A program made the position numbers and the translations under genes. Below the pieces are notes generated by a model. The model was not told the origin of the DNA. It saw only the letters and a program-made list of their open reading frames with translations, and ran no database searches. From NCBI GenBank assembly GCA_017503785.1, contig JAFVSK010000016.1, positions 1 to 34,658 on the forward strand: a DNA stretch of 34,658 nucleotides, given 5' to 3'. The stretch's first letter is position 1, and every line of letters starts with the position of its first letter. This stretch comes from Clostridia bacterium. Its GTDB lineage: Bacteria; Bacillota; Clostridia; Oscillospirales; Acutalibacteraceae. Below, in pieces: positions 15,532 to 26,936 of the stretch.

Positions 15532-16380
15532 TTAACCGTCCTTTCGCGCACGTGCTTTTTTATCTTTATAGGTTAACAGTGCCTCCACCTGTTCGTCGGG
15601 CACCGAGGTGGAGCCCAGAGGACGAATGGTGCGAGCATACATACCGTGAAAATCGGATCCGCCCGTTGCCAGCAAGCCGTGCTGCTTCGTGTATGCGAGC
15701 AGCTGTTCGCTTTGTTCAGCCGTGTGCGTGGGATGCCACACCTCCACGCCATCGAGCCCCAAGGCCACCAGCTCCTCCAGCAGTTCTTCGTTATGATACC
15801 CATACGGATGCGCCAACACGGCAATGCCGCCCGCCTCGTGAACGGCGGTGAGAATTTCGCGCGTATCGGGGTACTCGATCTTCATTTTCACGCTGCCGTC
15901 GGCACCGAACAGCTTTTCATACATCTCACCGTAAATGCTGTCGGCATAGCCGGCATCCACCAATGTGTGCATGATATGCTGCCGATAAATGCTGGTGCTG
16001 CCCGAGCCGCGGCTAAGCACCAATTCGGGCGTGATGGGATAATACCGCATCACCTTGCGTATCATATCCATACCGGCGGCACGGCGACTTTCGCAAATGC
16101 GATGGCACAAGCCCTGCAGACGGTCGGGAAAATCGCACAAATAGCACAGCAAATGCGCGGTGTTTCCGCGCTGCGTATCGTATGTAGAAAATTCCACACC
16201 GTGGATCACACGGATCCCCATGCGCTTACCGATAACCACCGCGCGCGTGGCACCCACCGTGTTATCGTGGTCGGTGATCGCAATCGACGACAGGCCCCGC
16301 CGTTTGGCGATGGTAAGTACCTCCTCAATACCGAGCGAACCGTCGGAAATTTTTGTGTGACAATGAAGATCGCTTGCCAA
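15532..16380 (-). CDS. PHP domain phosphoesterase
   Basis: A 282-residue metal-dependent phosphoesterase with the PHP fold, related to RNase AM/TrpH-type nucleoside bisphosphate phosphatases. The metal ligands are visible: DLHCHT at the start, AITDHDN, GVEFSTYD, VLAHPYG and GGSDFHG at the end. I chose a TTG start at 16380 because AGGAGGG ends seven bases before it and the first motif follows at once. The ATG at 16401 is an alternative with no good ribosome site. A candidate promoter (TTGCCT, 18 bp, TATAAT) lies at 16451-16480 on the minus strand. The substrate could be 3',5'-bisphosphonucleotides or RNA 5' ends. Confidence 0.88.
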   Translation of the reverse strand: MASDLHCHTKISDGSLGIEEVLTIAKRRGLSSIAITDHDNTVGATRAVVIGKRMGIRVIHGVEFSTYDTQRGNTAHLLCYLCDFPDRLQGLCHRICESRRAAGMDMIRKVMRYYPITPELVLSRGSGSTSIYRQHIMHTLVDAGYADSIYGEMYEKLFGADGSVKMKIEYPDTREILTAVHEAGGIAVLAHPYGYHNEELLEELVALGLDGVEVWHPTHTAEQSEQLLAYTKQHGLLATGGSDFHGMYARTIRPLGSTSVPDEQVEALLTYKDKKARARKDG

Positions 16381-16450
16381 GATATTACCCTCCTGCGGCA
16401 TCCGCCGCTGTAAAAAACCCTGAGGAAAATTCCTCCTGTATACATAGTTT

Positions 16451-16480
16451 ATTATACACCAAAGCCAGGGAAAAAGGCAA
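16451..16480 (-). promoter_or_regulatory. Candidate promoter of the PHP-TSCPD pair
   Basis: On the minus strand, TTGCCT (complement of 16475-16480), an 18-bp spacer and TATAAT (complement of 16451-16456). Confidence 0.55.
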
Positions 16481-16498
16481 GCAAAAATACGTTTTTTC

Positions 16499-16527
16499 TT
16501 GCTTTTTCGTGTAGGTTGTTTTATAAT
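16499..16527 (+). promoter_or_regulatory. Promoter of the mgtE leader
   Basis: TTGCTT (16499-16504), a 17-bp spacer and TATAAT (16522-16527). Transcription would begin near 16534, leaving a leader of about 185 nt before the mgtE start. Confidence 0.65.
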
Positions 16528-16533
16528 AAACGA

Positions 16534-16718
16534 GGTACAGTGCAAACTAACTTAAAGGAAGTGAAACACACATGGACACCATTCCGTCACGAAGTACCAA
16601 GCATACAACAAAACAGTGGGTCTGTGCGTTCACAACCGTTTCAGCAAGATGGCCATAAGGCCCTCTTGTATCTTTTCGTGCACTCACCTCCTGTTTTGTG
16701 AAAACAGGAGGTTTTTTT
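16534..16718 (+). promoter_or_regulatory. Attenuator-like mgtE leader RNA
   Basis: The leader ends in a 12-bp perfect terminator stem, ACCTCCTGTTTT (16686-16697) with AAAACAGGAGGT (16701-16712), followed by T residues. The 3' arm contains the mgtE ribosome site AGGAGG, so the stem would block both transcription and translation. An upstream segment, CAAAACAG (16609-16616) plus GGT (16619-16621), can pair with CTGTTTTG (16691-16698) and ACC (16686-16688), forming an alternative antiterminator. A further hairpin, CAAGA-GGCC-ATAA-GGCC-TCTTG, lies at 16645-16668. The sequence does not match the M-box magnesium riboswitch as I know it. Magnesium control is inferred from the gene. Confidence 0.7.
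16572..16658 (+). CDS. Possible 28-residue leader peptide of mgtE
   Basis: An ATG at 16572, preceded by AAAGGAA (16554-16560), opens a 28-codon frame that ends in TAA at 16656-16658, inside the tetraloop of a leader hairpin. It begins MDTIPSRS and ends ARWP, with single Pro at positions 5 and 28. Its codons cover the antiterminator segment (16609-16621), so translation through it would be expected to favour the terminator, whereas early stalling would free the antiterminator. The spacing of 11 bases is long, and coding is not proven. Another frame from GTG 16561 would end within the terminator loop. Confidence 0.35.
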   Translation: MDTIPSRSTKHTTKQWVCAFTTVSARWP

Positions 16719-18086
16719 ATGACAACTTGGCTCATCCCCTTGGAAAAGGCGCTCACCGAGCATCTTGCCGCCGCTCAGTTCGATGACGCACGCACCCTGC
16801 TGCGCTCCCTCGACCCTGTCGATATCGCCACACTCATCGCTTCGCTCCCGCCCGAGCAAGCTCTGCCTGCCTATCGCCTGCTTCCCAAAACCACGGCGGC
16901 ACACACGTTTGCCTATCTGGAGCCCGACACGCAAGAAGCCCTTCTTCGGCTGTTTACCACCGGCGAGATCGGCACGGTCATGCAAGGTCTTTATGACGAC
17001 GATGCCGCCGACCTGCTGGAAGAACTGCCGGCCGGCGTGGTAAAACGGCTGCTGCGCACCGTGTCGCCCGAGCATCGCCGCACGCTCAATCAGCTGCTAC
17101 GCTATCCGGAAGACAGCGCCGGCAGCGTACTCACCACGGAGTTTGTGGATCTGAAAGCTGCCATGACGGTTGAGGCCGCTTTCCGCTACATTCGCGCGCA
17201 AGGCCCCAACAAGGAAACCGTTTACACCTGCTACGTTACCGATAGCGACCGCCACCTGCAAGGCGTGCTCACGGTGCGTGAGCTGCTGCTCGCCAAAGAA
17301 ACGGCACTGGTGGGCGACTTAATGCAACGCCAGGTGCAGTTCGTTCGCACCACGGAAGACCGCGAACGCGTGGCGCAGCTGTTCACGCGCTATGATCTGA
17401 TGGCTCTCCCCGTGGTGGACAGCGAGGATCGGCTGGTAGGCATCATCACCGCCGACGACGTGATGGACATTTTGCAGGAGGAAGCCACCGAGGATATCGA
17501 GAAAATGGCGGCCATCACCCCCACCGATAAGCCGTATTTGAAAACCGGCGTGTTTGCCACCTACCGCACGCGTATTCCGTGGCTGCTGTTATTGATGATC
17601 TCTGCCACCTTTACCGGCATCATTATTACCCGCTTCGAAGCCGCTCTCACGGCCTCGGTGGCGCTTACTGCGTTCATTCCCATGCTGATGGGCACCGGCG
17701 GCAACAGCGGCAGTCAATCGTCGGTCACCCTCATTCGTGTGTTGGCTCTCGGGGAGGTGCAGCTTCGCGATATCGGTCGCGTACTGTGGAAGGAACTGCG
17801 CATTGCCCTGCTGTGCGGTATCACACTGGCAGCGGCGGTGTACGTGAAATTGCAGTTGGTTGACCGTTTGCTGCTGGGCGTGGCCGTCACCACCACAGAA
17901 GCGTTGGTCATTTGCCTCACACTGGTCGCTACCGTGGTTTGCGCCAAACTGCTCGGCTGCACGCTGCCGCTGTTGGCCAAGCGGCTGGGACTGGACCCTG
18001 CCGTGATGGCCAGCCCGTTCATCACCACCGTGGTCGACGTATTATCCCTCTTAATGCTGTTCGGCACTGCTACCCTGCTGCTGTGA
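16719..18086 (+). CDS. mgtE: Magnesium transporter MgtE
   Basis: A 455-residue magnesium channel. The soluble half has the MgtE N-terminal helical domain (about residues 1-130, with LYDDDAADLLEELP) and two CBS domains (about 135-255, with VLTVRELLL and LVGIITADDVMDIL), which sense magnesium and gate the pore. Five membrane helices follow from about residue 285, with the selectivity motif MGTGGNSGSQSS and PAVMASPFITTVVD. The ATG at 16719 follows AGGAGG and seven T residues, so the ribosome site lies in the terminator arm of the leader; an earlier in-frame start at 16698 would be inside the hairpin loop. The ribU promoter begins two bases after the stop. Confidence 0.96.
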   Translation: MTTWLIPLEKALTEHLAAAQFDDARTLLRSLDPVDIATLIASLPPEQALPAYRLLPKTTAAHTFAYLEPDTQEALLRLFTTGEIGTVMQGLYDDDAADLLEELPAGVVKRLLRTVSPEHRRTLNQLLRYPEDSAGSVLTTEFVDLKAAMTVEAAFRYIRAQGPNKETVYTCYVTDSDRHLQGVLTVRELLLAKETALVGDLMQRQVQFVRTTEDRERVAQLFTRYDLMALPVVDSEDRLVGIITADDVMDILQEEATEDIEKMAAITPTDKPYLKTGVFATYRTRIPWLLLLMISATFTGIIITRFEAALTASVALTAFIPMLMGTGGNSGSQSSVTLIRVLALGEVQLRDIGRVLWKELRIALLCGITLAAAVYVKLQLVDRLLLGVAVTTTEALVICLTLVATVVCAKLLGCTLPLLAKRLGLDPAVMASPFITTVVDVLSLLMLFGTATLLL

Positions 18087-18087
18087 C

Positions 18088-18116
18088 TTGACAATCGCAG
18101 CGTATAGGTATATACT
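18088..18116 (+). promoter_or_regulatory. Promoter of the FMN riboswitch-ribU unit
   Basis: TTGACA (18088-18093), a 17-bp spacer and TATACT (18111-18116), starting directly after the mgtE stop codon. Confidence 0.85.
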
Positions 18117-18134
18117 AAATAACAACTTCATACA

Positions 18135-18241
18135 GTCTTCGGGGCGGGGTGCAATTCCCCACCGGCGGTACAGCCCGCGAGCGCATTGCGCTGATTTGGT
18201 GAAATTCCAAAGCCGACGGTATAGTCCGGATGAAAGAAGAC
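18135..18241 (+). ncRNA. FMN riboswitch (RFN element)
   Basis: The conserved RFN core is present in order: CTTCGGGGCGGGGTG, AATTCCCCACCGGCGGTA, AGCCCGCGAGC, GATTTGGTGAAATTCC, AAAGCCGACGGTATAGTC and CGGATGAAAGAAG. The closing stem P1 is GTCTTC (18135-18140) with GAAGAC (18236-18241). FMN binding would favour the following terminator and reduce riboflavin uptake. Confidence 0.97.
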
Positions 18242-18259
18242 GATGCGTTTTTGCATAAC

Positions 18260-18295
18260 AAGCGCCCCGTAGCCGTGCTATGGGGCGCTTATTTT
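18260..18295 (+). terminator. Expression-platform terminator of the FMN riboswitch
   Basis: AAGCGCCCC (18260-18268) pairs with GGGGCGCTT (18282-18290), followed by ATTTTT. The ribosome site GGAGG of ribU comes directly after it, so control is probably by termination. Confidence 0.85.
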
Positions 18296-18308
18296 TGGAG
18301 GTCTTACC

Positions 18309-18965
18309 ATGCAAAAACAAAAGATCGACACTCGTCAGCTCATTGTTATGGCGCTGTTTTGTGCGTTAGCCTTTGCCTCGGTGGCGGTGTTCCGCATTCC
18401 CGTGGTGCTCTTTTTGAAATACGAACCCAAGGACTGCCTGCTTGCCATCGGTGGCATGCTGTACGGTCCCGGTCCGGCACTGCTGATGTCGGTGGTGGTA
18501 TCGCTCATTGAATGCTTTACCATCAGCGATACCGGCTGGATCGGCTTGATTATGAACGTGCTGTCCTCGGCACTGTTCATCTGCCCCGCCGCCATGCTGT
18601 ACCACCGTCGGCGCACGCTATCCTCGGCTGTGCTCGGCCTGATCCTCGGCGCACTGCTCACCACCGCCGGCATGCTGCTGTGGAACTGGCTCATCACGCC
18701 GCTGTATATGCATATCCCTCGCGAACAGATCGAGCCCCTGCTGCTCACCGCCTTTTTGCCGTTTAATCTACTCAAATCGGCATTCAATACCGTGCTGACG
18801 GTGCTGCTCTATAAATCGGTAGTATCGGCGCTGCGTGCGGCAAAACTGGTGCCGAAATCAAACGCACCCGTCCGCCGCGGTATCCGCGTGAGCGTTCTCC
18901 TTACGTGCTTGTTCTGCCTTGTCACGCTCATTCTCATTTTGTTGGTGTGGCGTGGCATTTTGTAA
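18309..18965 (+). CDS. ribU: Riboflavin ECF transporter S component RibU
   Basis: A 218-residue membrane protein with about six hydrophobic segments, the riboflavin-binding S component that works with a shared ECF energy module encoded elsewhere. The family signature is FLKYEPKDCLLAIGGMLYGP at about residues 37-56, and LLWNWLITPLYM lies in the middle. The FMN riboswitch upstream supports riboflavin as the substrate. The ATG at 18309 is preceded by GGAGG at eight bases. Confidence 0.95.
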   Translation: MQKQKIDTRQLIVMALFCALAFASVAVFRIPVVLFLKYEPKDCLLAIGGMLYGPGPALLMSVVVSLIECFTISDTGWIGLIMNVLSSALFICPAAMLYHRRRTLSSAVLGLILGALLTTAGMLLWNWLITPLYMHIPREQIEPLLLTAFLPFNLLKSAFNTVLTVLLYKSVVSALRAAKLVPKSNAPVRRGIRVSVLLTCLFCLVTLILILLVWRGIL

Positions 18966-19013
18966 GCGCGTATCGGGATAGATCTTTGTAGGCCTTTTAT
19001 CCTTGCGAGTCAT
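18858..19013 (-). CDS. Doubtful 51-residue highly charged reading frame antisense to the ribU end
   Basis: A minus-strand ATG at 19013 follows AAGGAGAGG at a proper distance and opens a 51-codon frame ending in TGA. The predicted peptide is very polar (MTRKDKRPTKIYPDTRLQ at the start, then Gln/Glu/Lys-rich). About two thirds of it overlaps the ribU 3' end, so coding is uncertain. The ribosome site lies in the loop of a CTATC/GATAG hairpin (about 19014-19036). It could be a real small protein or the remnant of an interrupted gene. Confidence 0.25.
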   Translation of the reverse strand: MTRKDKRPTKIYPDTRLQNATPHQQNENERDKAEQARKENAHADTAADGCV

Positions 19014-19072
19014 GCTATCCTCTCCTTTCGGTGATAGTATCGTGTATCAAACATGCATTTATGCAAAAACTA

Positions 19073-19102
19073 TTGACAACAGCCCTGTTTCGCTCGTATA
19101 AT
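19073..19102 (+). promoter_or_regulatory. Promoter of glnA
   Basis: TTGACA (19073-19078), an 18-bp spacer and TATAAT (19097-19102). No GlnR-type operator is obvious. Confidence 0.8.
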
Positions 19103-19133
19103 TATACTATTAAAGAGGTAGAAGGAGATTCCT

Positions 19134-20468
19134 ATGAGTAAGTACACCGCCGCCGATATCATACGCATCGTCAAAGAAGAAAATATTCGGTTCATCCGTT
19201 TGCAATTTACCGATATTTTCGGTGCCTTCAAGAACATTGCCATCACCGCCAGCCAGTTGGAAAAGGCGCTGAACAACCAATGCATGTTCGACGGTTCCTC
19301 GGTGGAAGGCTTTGTGCGTATCGAAGAATCCGATATGTACCTCTACCCCGATTACGACACCTTTATGGTGTTCCCGTGGTATGAGAACTCCTGCAAGGTC
19401 GCCCGTCTTATCTGTGATGTCTACACACCCGACGGTAAGCCCTTCGCAGGCGACCCGCGCGGCCTTCTCAAGCGCATTATCAAAGAAGCGCAGGACATGG
19501 GCTTCGATTGCTTTAACGTCGGCCCCGAATGTGAGTTCTTCCTGTTTAATTACGACGAAGAGGGCCATCCCACCACCTCCACCCGCGACCGCGGCGCCTA
19601 CTTTGAACTCGGTCCCACCGACTTGGGCGAGGCCGTTCGCCGCGATATGTGTCTGGCACTGGAGGATATGGGCTACGAAATTGAAGCCTCGCACCACGAA
19701 AACGCCAACGGCCAGCACGAAATCGACTTCAAATATGCCGATGCCCTGCGCGCGGCCGATAATATCGTCACCTTTAAGCTGGCCATCAAAACCATTGCCC
19801 ATAAGCACGATATGTACGCCACCTTCATGCCCAAGCCTGTGTTTGGCAAAGAAGGCAGCGGTATGCACATCAATATGTCGCTCACCAAGAACGGCAAAAA
19901 CGCCTTCTACGATCCCGACGATCGCTTGGGGCTCAGCCAAACCGCCTATCAATTCATTGCCGGTGTGCTGGAGCATGCTCGCGGCATGAGCGCCATCACC
20001 AACCCGCTGGTCAATTCCTACAAGCGCTTGGTTGCCGGCTATGAAGCACCGGTTTACATTGCCTGGTCGGGCTCCAACCGCAGTCCGCTGGTGCGCGTTC
20101 CCGCCTCGCGCGGTGCCGGCACCCGCATTGAGCTGCGCAACCCCGACCCGTCGGCCAACCCGTATTTAGCACTGGCGCTGTGCCTCGCCGCCGGACTCGA
20201 CGGCATCCGCCGCGGCCTCACGCCGCCGGAGGGCATTGAAGCCAATCTGTTTGAACTGGACGAGGATGAGCGTGAGGCTTTGGGCGTAAAGAACCTGCCC
20301 TCCAACCTCAAGGAAGCCGTTCGCGCCATGAAGGCCGATCCGCTCATCCGCGAAACGCTGGGCGAGCACATTTTCTCGTGCTACGTGCAGCATAAGAGTG
20401 ACGAATGGAACGAATACAAGATCCGCGTTACCCAGTGGGAACTGGATCGGTATCTCGCCCGTTATTGA
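19134..20468 (+). CDS. glnA: Type I glutamine synthetase
   Basis: A 444-residue glutamine synthetase that joins ammonia to glutamate using ATP. The length and pattern are those of the Bacillus GS-I-alpha form: [20 protein letters not shown] near residue 50, including the arginine linked to feedback inhibition, [38 protein letters not shown] with the glutamate-binding loop, and [14 protein letters not shown] do not see the adenylylation-site region of the beta form. It has its own promoter and is followed at 18 bp by the kinase-like gene, perhaps co-transcribed. Confidence 0.97.
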   Translation: MSKYTAADIIRIVKEENIRFIRLQFTDIFGAFKNIAITASQLEKALNNQCMFDGSSVEGFVRIEESDMYLYPDYDTFMVFPWYENSCKVARLICDVYTPDGKPFAGDPRGLLKRIIKEAQDMGFDCFNVGPECEFFLFNYDEEGHPTTSTRDRGAYFELGPTDLGEAVRRDMCLALEDMGYEIEASHHENANGQHEIDFKYADALRAADNIVTFKLAIKTIAHKHDMYATFMPKPVFGKEGSGMHINMSLTKNGKNAFYDPDDRLGLSQTAYQFIAGVLEHARGMSAITNPLVNSYKRLVAGYEAPVYIAWSGSNRSPLVRVPASRGAGTRIELRNPDPSANPYLALALCLAAGLDGIRRGLTPPEGIEANLFELDEDEREALGVKNLPSNLKEAVRAMKADPLIRETLGEHIFSCYVQHKSDEWNEYKIRVTQWELDRYLARY

Positions 20469-20486
20469 TCGGAAAGGAGGAGTATA

Positions 20487-21119
20487 ATGAAACATCCGGT
20501 CATTATCACCATCGCCCGTCAATTCGGCAGCGGCGGGCACGAAATCGGCAGACGCTTGGCAGAAAAGCTGGGCATCCCCTGCTACGACAAGGAGCTTCTT
20601 ACCCACGCCGCGCAGGAAAGCGGCCTGTCCGAGGAGGTTGTTGCCTACTTCGACGAAAAACCCACCAGCAGCTTGCTGTACACGCTGTCCACAGGCGCTT
20701 ATGCACTGAACGAAACCGGCTTAATGAACTACGCCATGCCGGTAAACCAGCAGGTGTTTCAGGCACAGTTTGATGCCATTCGCTCGCTTTCCGAAAAGGG
20801 CGCTTGCGTCATTGTGGGCCGCTGCGCCGACTACGTGCTGCAAAAATACCCCTATCTGGTCACGGTGTTCGTTCACGCCGATCTCGATCACCGCATAGCG
20901 CGTGTGTCCGAGCACGACGGCATCTCCCCACAGGAGGCCAAAACGCGCATTGCGCGCAGCGATAAGAAGCGCGCCAACTACTACAATTTCTATTCCGGCA
21001 AAAAATGGGGCACCGCCTCTCACTACGACTTGTGCATCAACACCAACTCGGTGAGCTACGACAACGCCATCGAACTGATTGCACAGCTGGCCGAAATGAA
21101 ATACGCCGACGAGGAATAA
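20487..21119 (+). CDS. Cytidylate kinase-like family protein
   Basis: A 210-residue P-loop protein of the cytidylate-kinase-like family. The N-terminus IITIARQFGSGGHEIGRRLAEKLGIP holds the nucleotide-binding loop and the family's RQFGSGG motif, and CVIVGRCADYVL and RIARSDKKRANYYNFYSG follow. Classical CMP kinase is shaped differently, and the substrate of this group is not established. It follows glnA after AAAGGAGG and ends just before a bidirectional terminator. Confidence 0.9.
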   Translation: MKHPVIITIARQFGSGGHEIGRRLAEKLGIPCYDKELLTHAAQESGLSEEVVAYFDEKPTSSLLYTLSTGAYALNETGLMNYAMPVNQQVFQAQFDAIRSLSEKGACVIVGRCADYVLQKYPYLVTVFVHADLDHRIARVSEHDGISPQEAKTRIARSDKKRANYYNFYSGKKWGTASHYDLCINTNSVSYDNAIELIAQLAEMKYADEE

Positions 21120-21127
21120 CACAATAT

Positions 21128-21161
21128 AAAAAAGGGCTGACCATGCGGTCAGCCCTTTTTT
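21128..21161. terminator. Bidirectional terminator between the kinase-like gene and mtaB
   Basis: AAAAAAGGGCTGACC (21128-21142) pairs perfectly with GGTCAGCCCTTTTTT (21147-21161) around a 4-nt loop, and serves both converging genes. Confidence 0.93.
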
Positions 21162-22452
21162 ATGTTCTCTCGCCCACGCACACACCGTTTTCGTACGCGG
21201 TAATGCGCACCTGCACCAACTCACCCGCGGCACAGCCCGACACGATTACCGGCACGTACGTATCGGTATAGCCGCCCATGCGGCCGTCGGGAAACTCGGT
21301 TTCGGTAAGCACGGTTACCGTTTCACCCACCAAGGCCGATTCGTACGCTTCGCGGCTACGCTCGGCCATGGCGATCATCGCCTTGTTCCGTTTCATTTTT
21401 TCGGCGTTCGGTACCTGATTCGGCGCTTTCGCCGCGGGTGTGCCCGGGCGACGCGAATAGGGGAAACAATGCATTCGCGAAAACCCGATCTTCTCGGCAA
21501 AGGCCACCGACGCGGCAAATTCCTCCTCCGTTTCACCCGGGAATCCCACCATAATATCGGTGGTAATAGCACAGCCGGGGAATGCTGCACGCAGTTTTTC
21601 ACACAGATCGCGGTATTCGGCCGTGGTGTAATGGCGGTTCATCCTCTTGAGCGTGGCATCACAGCCGCTTTGCAGCGCTAAATGGAACTGCGGACACAGC
21701 TTTTCACACGCCGCCAAGCGTGCAAGGACTTCATCGTTCAAATGATCGGGCTCGATCGACCCCAACCGCACGCGGCGTATACCTTCCGGTCGTGCCGCTG
21801 CCTCTACCGCATCGCAAATGGTATCGCCCGTATCCTTGCCGTAAGCGGTAAGATTGATGCCCACCAGCACGATCTCCTTGTACCCCTGTTCTGCCAAGCG
21901 CTCTGCCTCGGCTGCCAACTCCTCCAGCGGCTTCGACCGCACACGACCGCGCGCATACGGAATGATGCAGTACGAGCAAAAGCGATCGCAACCGTCCTCA
22001 ATTTTTACAAACGCACGGGTGCGCCCTTGAAATTCGCAAATGGACAGGCTTTCATACTCCTTGCCGTGCGGACCGATCGCCACCACACGCTGCCCCTCGT
22101 TATAAAACTGCGCCAATCGCTCGGGCAGCTCGCGCCGTGCAGCATTTCCCAACACAATCTGCGGCTCGGGCAACGCTGCGGCATCGGCAGGAAACGCCTG
22201 CGGGAAACACCCCGTCAGCACCAGCACCGCCTGCGGATGCTCACGGCGACACCGTCGCAACAGCTGCCGCAGCTTACGGTCACTCTCTCCCGTTACGGTG
22301 CAGGAATTGATTACCAGCACCGCTTCGCCCATATCGGGCTGCCCCACCTCAAACTCGGCGGTTTCATAGCCTTGCTCCTCCAACAAACGGCGCATGGCCT
22401 GTGTTTCGTATTGATTCACCTTGCAGCCCAAGGTGTGAAAAAACGCCTTCAT
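21160..22452 (-). CDS. mtaB: tRNA t6A37 methylthiotransferase MtaB
   Basis: A 430-residue radical SAM enzyme that adds a methylthio group to t6A at position 37 of tRNAs. The N-terminal MTTase domain has TLGCKVNQYE, INSCTVTGESDRK and VLTGCFPQ, giving three cysteines for one cluster. The radical SAM motif is CDRFCSYC at about residues 154-161, and a C-terminal TRAM-like domain includes GETVTVLTE. CKVNQYE is the MtaB rather than MiaB version. The start overlaps the end of the AraC-type gene by four bases, so the two may be read together. Confidence 0.94.
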   Translation of the reverse strand: MKAFFHTLGCKVNQYETQAMRRLLEEQGYETAEFEVGQPDMGEAVLVINSCTVTGESDRKLRQLLRRCRREHPQAVLVLTGCFPQAFPADAAALPEPQIVLGNAARRELPERLAQFYNEGQRVVAIGPHGKEYESLSICEFQGRTRAFVKIEDGCDRFCSYCIIPYARGRVRSKPLEELAAEAERLAEQGYKEIVLVGINLTAYGKDTGDTICDAVEAAARPEGIRRVRLGSIEPDHLNDEVLARLAACEKLCPQFHLALQSGCDATLKRMNRHYTTAEYRDLCEKLRAAFPGCAITTDIMVGFPGETEEEFAASVAFAEKIGFSRMHCFPYSRRPGTPAAKAPNQVPNAEKMKRNKAMIAMAERSREAYESALVGETVTVLTETEFPDGRMGGYTDTYVPVIVSGCAAGELVQVRITAYENGVCVGERT

Positions 22453-23288
22453 CGCCGTTCTCCTCTCTTGCGATACTCCCGCGGCGCACAGCCGCAGAAT
22501 TTGCCAAACAACCTACTGAAATACAGCGGATTATCATACCCCGTCAGCCGCGCCACCTCGCCCACCGGACAATCGGTGGTGCTCAACAGCTCGCGTGCTT
22601 TGGCCATACGTACACGAATAAGGTATTGCTGCGGGGAGCACCCCATCTGCCTGCGAAACAAGCGAGAAAACCAGCAAACCTCCATGTTCAACTGTGCCGC
22701 CAGCTCTGCCACGGTAAGCGGTTCAGCAAACCGTTGTTCAATTTCGCTCACCGCCTGCTCGATCAATCGCGAACGCGGTCGGTCAGTGGACGATTCACGG
22801 TGGCGGCGCGCCATGCGCACCAATAGTTCACGCAGTAACGCCGTCGTTAACTCGTTGAACAACGGACGCTTAAACTGCAGTTCACGAATGATGCTTTCAA
22901 TCAACTCGCGAAACCGCGCATCCATACCCACCGTTTGCCGACTTTCCAGCGCCAAGCCATCCACCAACGCATCCGCCTCGGTACCGGTAAAATGCACCCA
23001 GTATATCTCGGGCTTGTCCTCCAAGTGATACCAATATTCCTGCACTTCAAAAGGACGGTACAGCACCGCCTCCCCCTCATGCAAACACAGCTTTTCGCCA
23101 TTCACCATAAAGTCGGCCGTACCGCTCGCGATATATAGCAGCTGATAATCTTCTCGTCCGTGAGGGCGATGGGTGTGAAACCGTGCCATGCGCACAAAAC
23201 GATAGTGCCCCGCACTCATTACCATGAGCGGTGCTGTATACGGCGCAGGCTCGCCGTCGGGCACCAAGTACCCCGAATGACTGATCAT
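22449..23288 (-). CDS. AraC family regulator, likely of the divergent beta-galactosidase
   Basis: A 279-residue regulator with an N-terminal cupin-like sugar-binding domain (RFHTHRPHGREDYQLLYIASG at about residues 36-56) and a C-terminal pair of helix-turn-helix motifs (LTVAELAAQLNMEVCWFSRLF and VGEVARLTGYDNPLYFSRLF), ending in the usual PREYRKR. It is transcribed away from the GH2 gene from a promoter at 23308-23337, and a matched inverted repeat lies between the two. Control of that gene by a galactoside is inferred from the position. Confidence 0.92.
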   Translation of the reverse strand: MISHSGYLVPDGEPAPYTAPLMVMSAGHYRFVRMARFHTHRPHGREDYQLLYIASGTADFMVNGEKLCLHEGEAVLYRPFEVQEYWYHLEDKPEIYWVHFTGTEADALVDGLALESRQTVGMDARFRELIESIIRELQFKRPLFNELTTALLRELLVRMARRHRESSTDRPRSRLIEQAVSEIEQRFAEPLTVAELAAQLNMEVCWFSRLFRRQMGCSPQQYLIRVRMAKARELLSTTDCPVGEVARLTGYDNPLYFSRLFGKFCGCAPREYRKRGERR

Positions 23289-23307
23289 ACCCTCACCTCA
23301 CCTGTCC

Positions 23308-23337
23308 AGTATACCACACGGTAACCCACCTTGTAAA
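23308..23337 (-). promoter_or_regulatory. Promoter of the AraC-type regulator gene
   Basis: On the minus strand, TTTACA (complement of 23332-23337), an 18-bp spacer and TATACT (complement of 23308-23313). Confidence 0.7.
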
Positions 23338-23346
23338 GAGCAGCGT

Positions 23347-26395
<3,049 letters not shown>

Positions 26396-26400
26396 ACAGA

Positions 26401-26436
26401 AAAGCGCTCAACCGTTTGGTTGAGCGCTTTCTTTTT
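26401..26436 (+). terminator. Terminator of the beta-galactosidase gene
   Basis: AAAGCGCTCAACC (26401-26413) pairs with GGTTGAGCGCTTT (26418-26430), followed by CTTTTTT. Confidence 0.92.
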
Positions 26437-26455
26437 TGCTAATTGTAGGGGCGGT

Positions 26456-26923
26456 TTATTGCGTTTTCAGTTTCGCCCGCGCAATCAAACCGCGAATCAC
26501 CGTCACCAGTGCTACAGTAGGAATGAGGACTCGCAATAAGATCATCACCAAATCGTCGCGGCCGCCCAGCAGGTCCATACCCAGCAGATAAAGCCGAAAG
26601 GCGTAATCCACCAAATACACGATCCCACCAATCAGCATCCACCGCGGCTTGGCCTTGGCAAACTGCCAACAAAGGAAATAAAAGATCAACACCGCCGCGG
26701 TAACGGCAATGCACACGATCTGCCAAAACAGCGGCGCTTTCAGCGAATACAGCGCGATCTCCACCAAGGTCAGCACCTCGGGTATCGCTGCTGTTGCGAT
26801 GAAATTGAAGCTTTTGTCAATCAGTATCCACACCAGATTGACCGCGCTCACCAGCGCCACCAGCAACAGCGTCCACCGCGCAACGGTGTACATTTTCTCA
26901 TATTCCATACGATTCTTCATCAT
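26456..26923 (-). CDS. Integral membrane protein of unknown function
   Basis: A 155-residue protein with four hydrophobic segments (at about residues 15-33, 45-60, 65-85 and 95-115, then a weaker one near 130-148) and a basic C-terminus. I do not recognise a family. The ATG at 26923 follows GAGG; longer readings from 26956 would overlap the end of mntP. It is the last gene of a minus-strand run after mntP, only 13 bp away, so it is probably co-transcribed with it. Confidence 0.65.
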   Translation of the reverse strand: MMKNRMEYEKMYTVARWTLLLVALVSAVNLVWILIDKSFNFIATAAIPEVLTLVEIALYSLKAPLFWQIVCIAVTAAVLIFYFLCWQFAKAKPRWMLIGGIVYLVDYAFRLYLLGMDLLGGRDDLVMILLRVLIPTVALVTVIRGLIARAKLKTQ

Positions 26924-26936
26924 ATTCTGCCTCTTT

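Noticed and set aside
16534-16718. M-box, yybP-ykoY or NiCo riboswitch before mgtE
   Set aside because: The conserved cores of these riboswitches, as I know them, are not present; only the terminator/antiterminator logic is visible.
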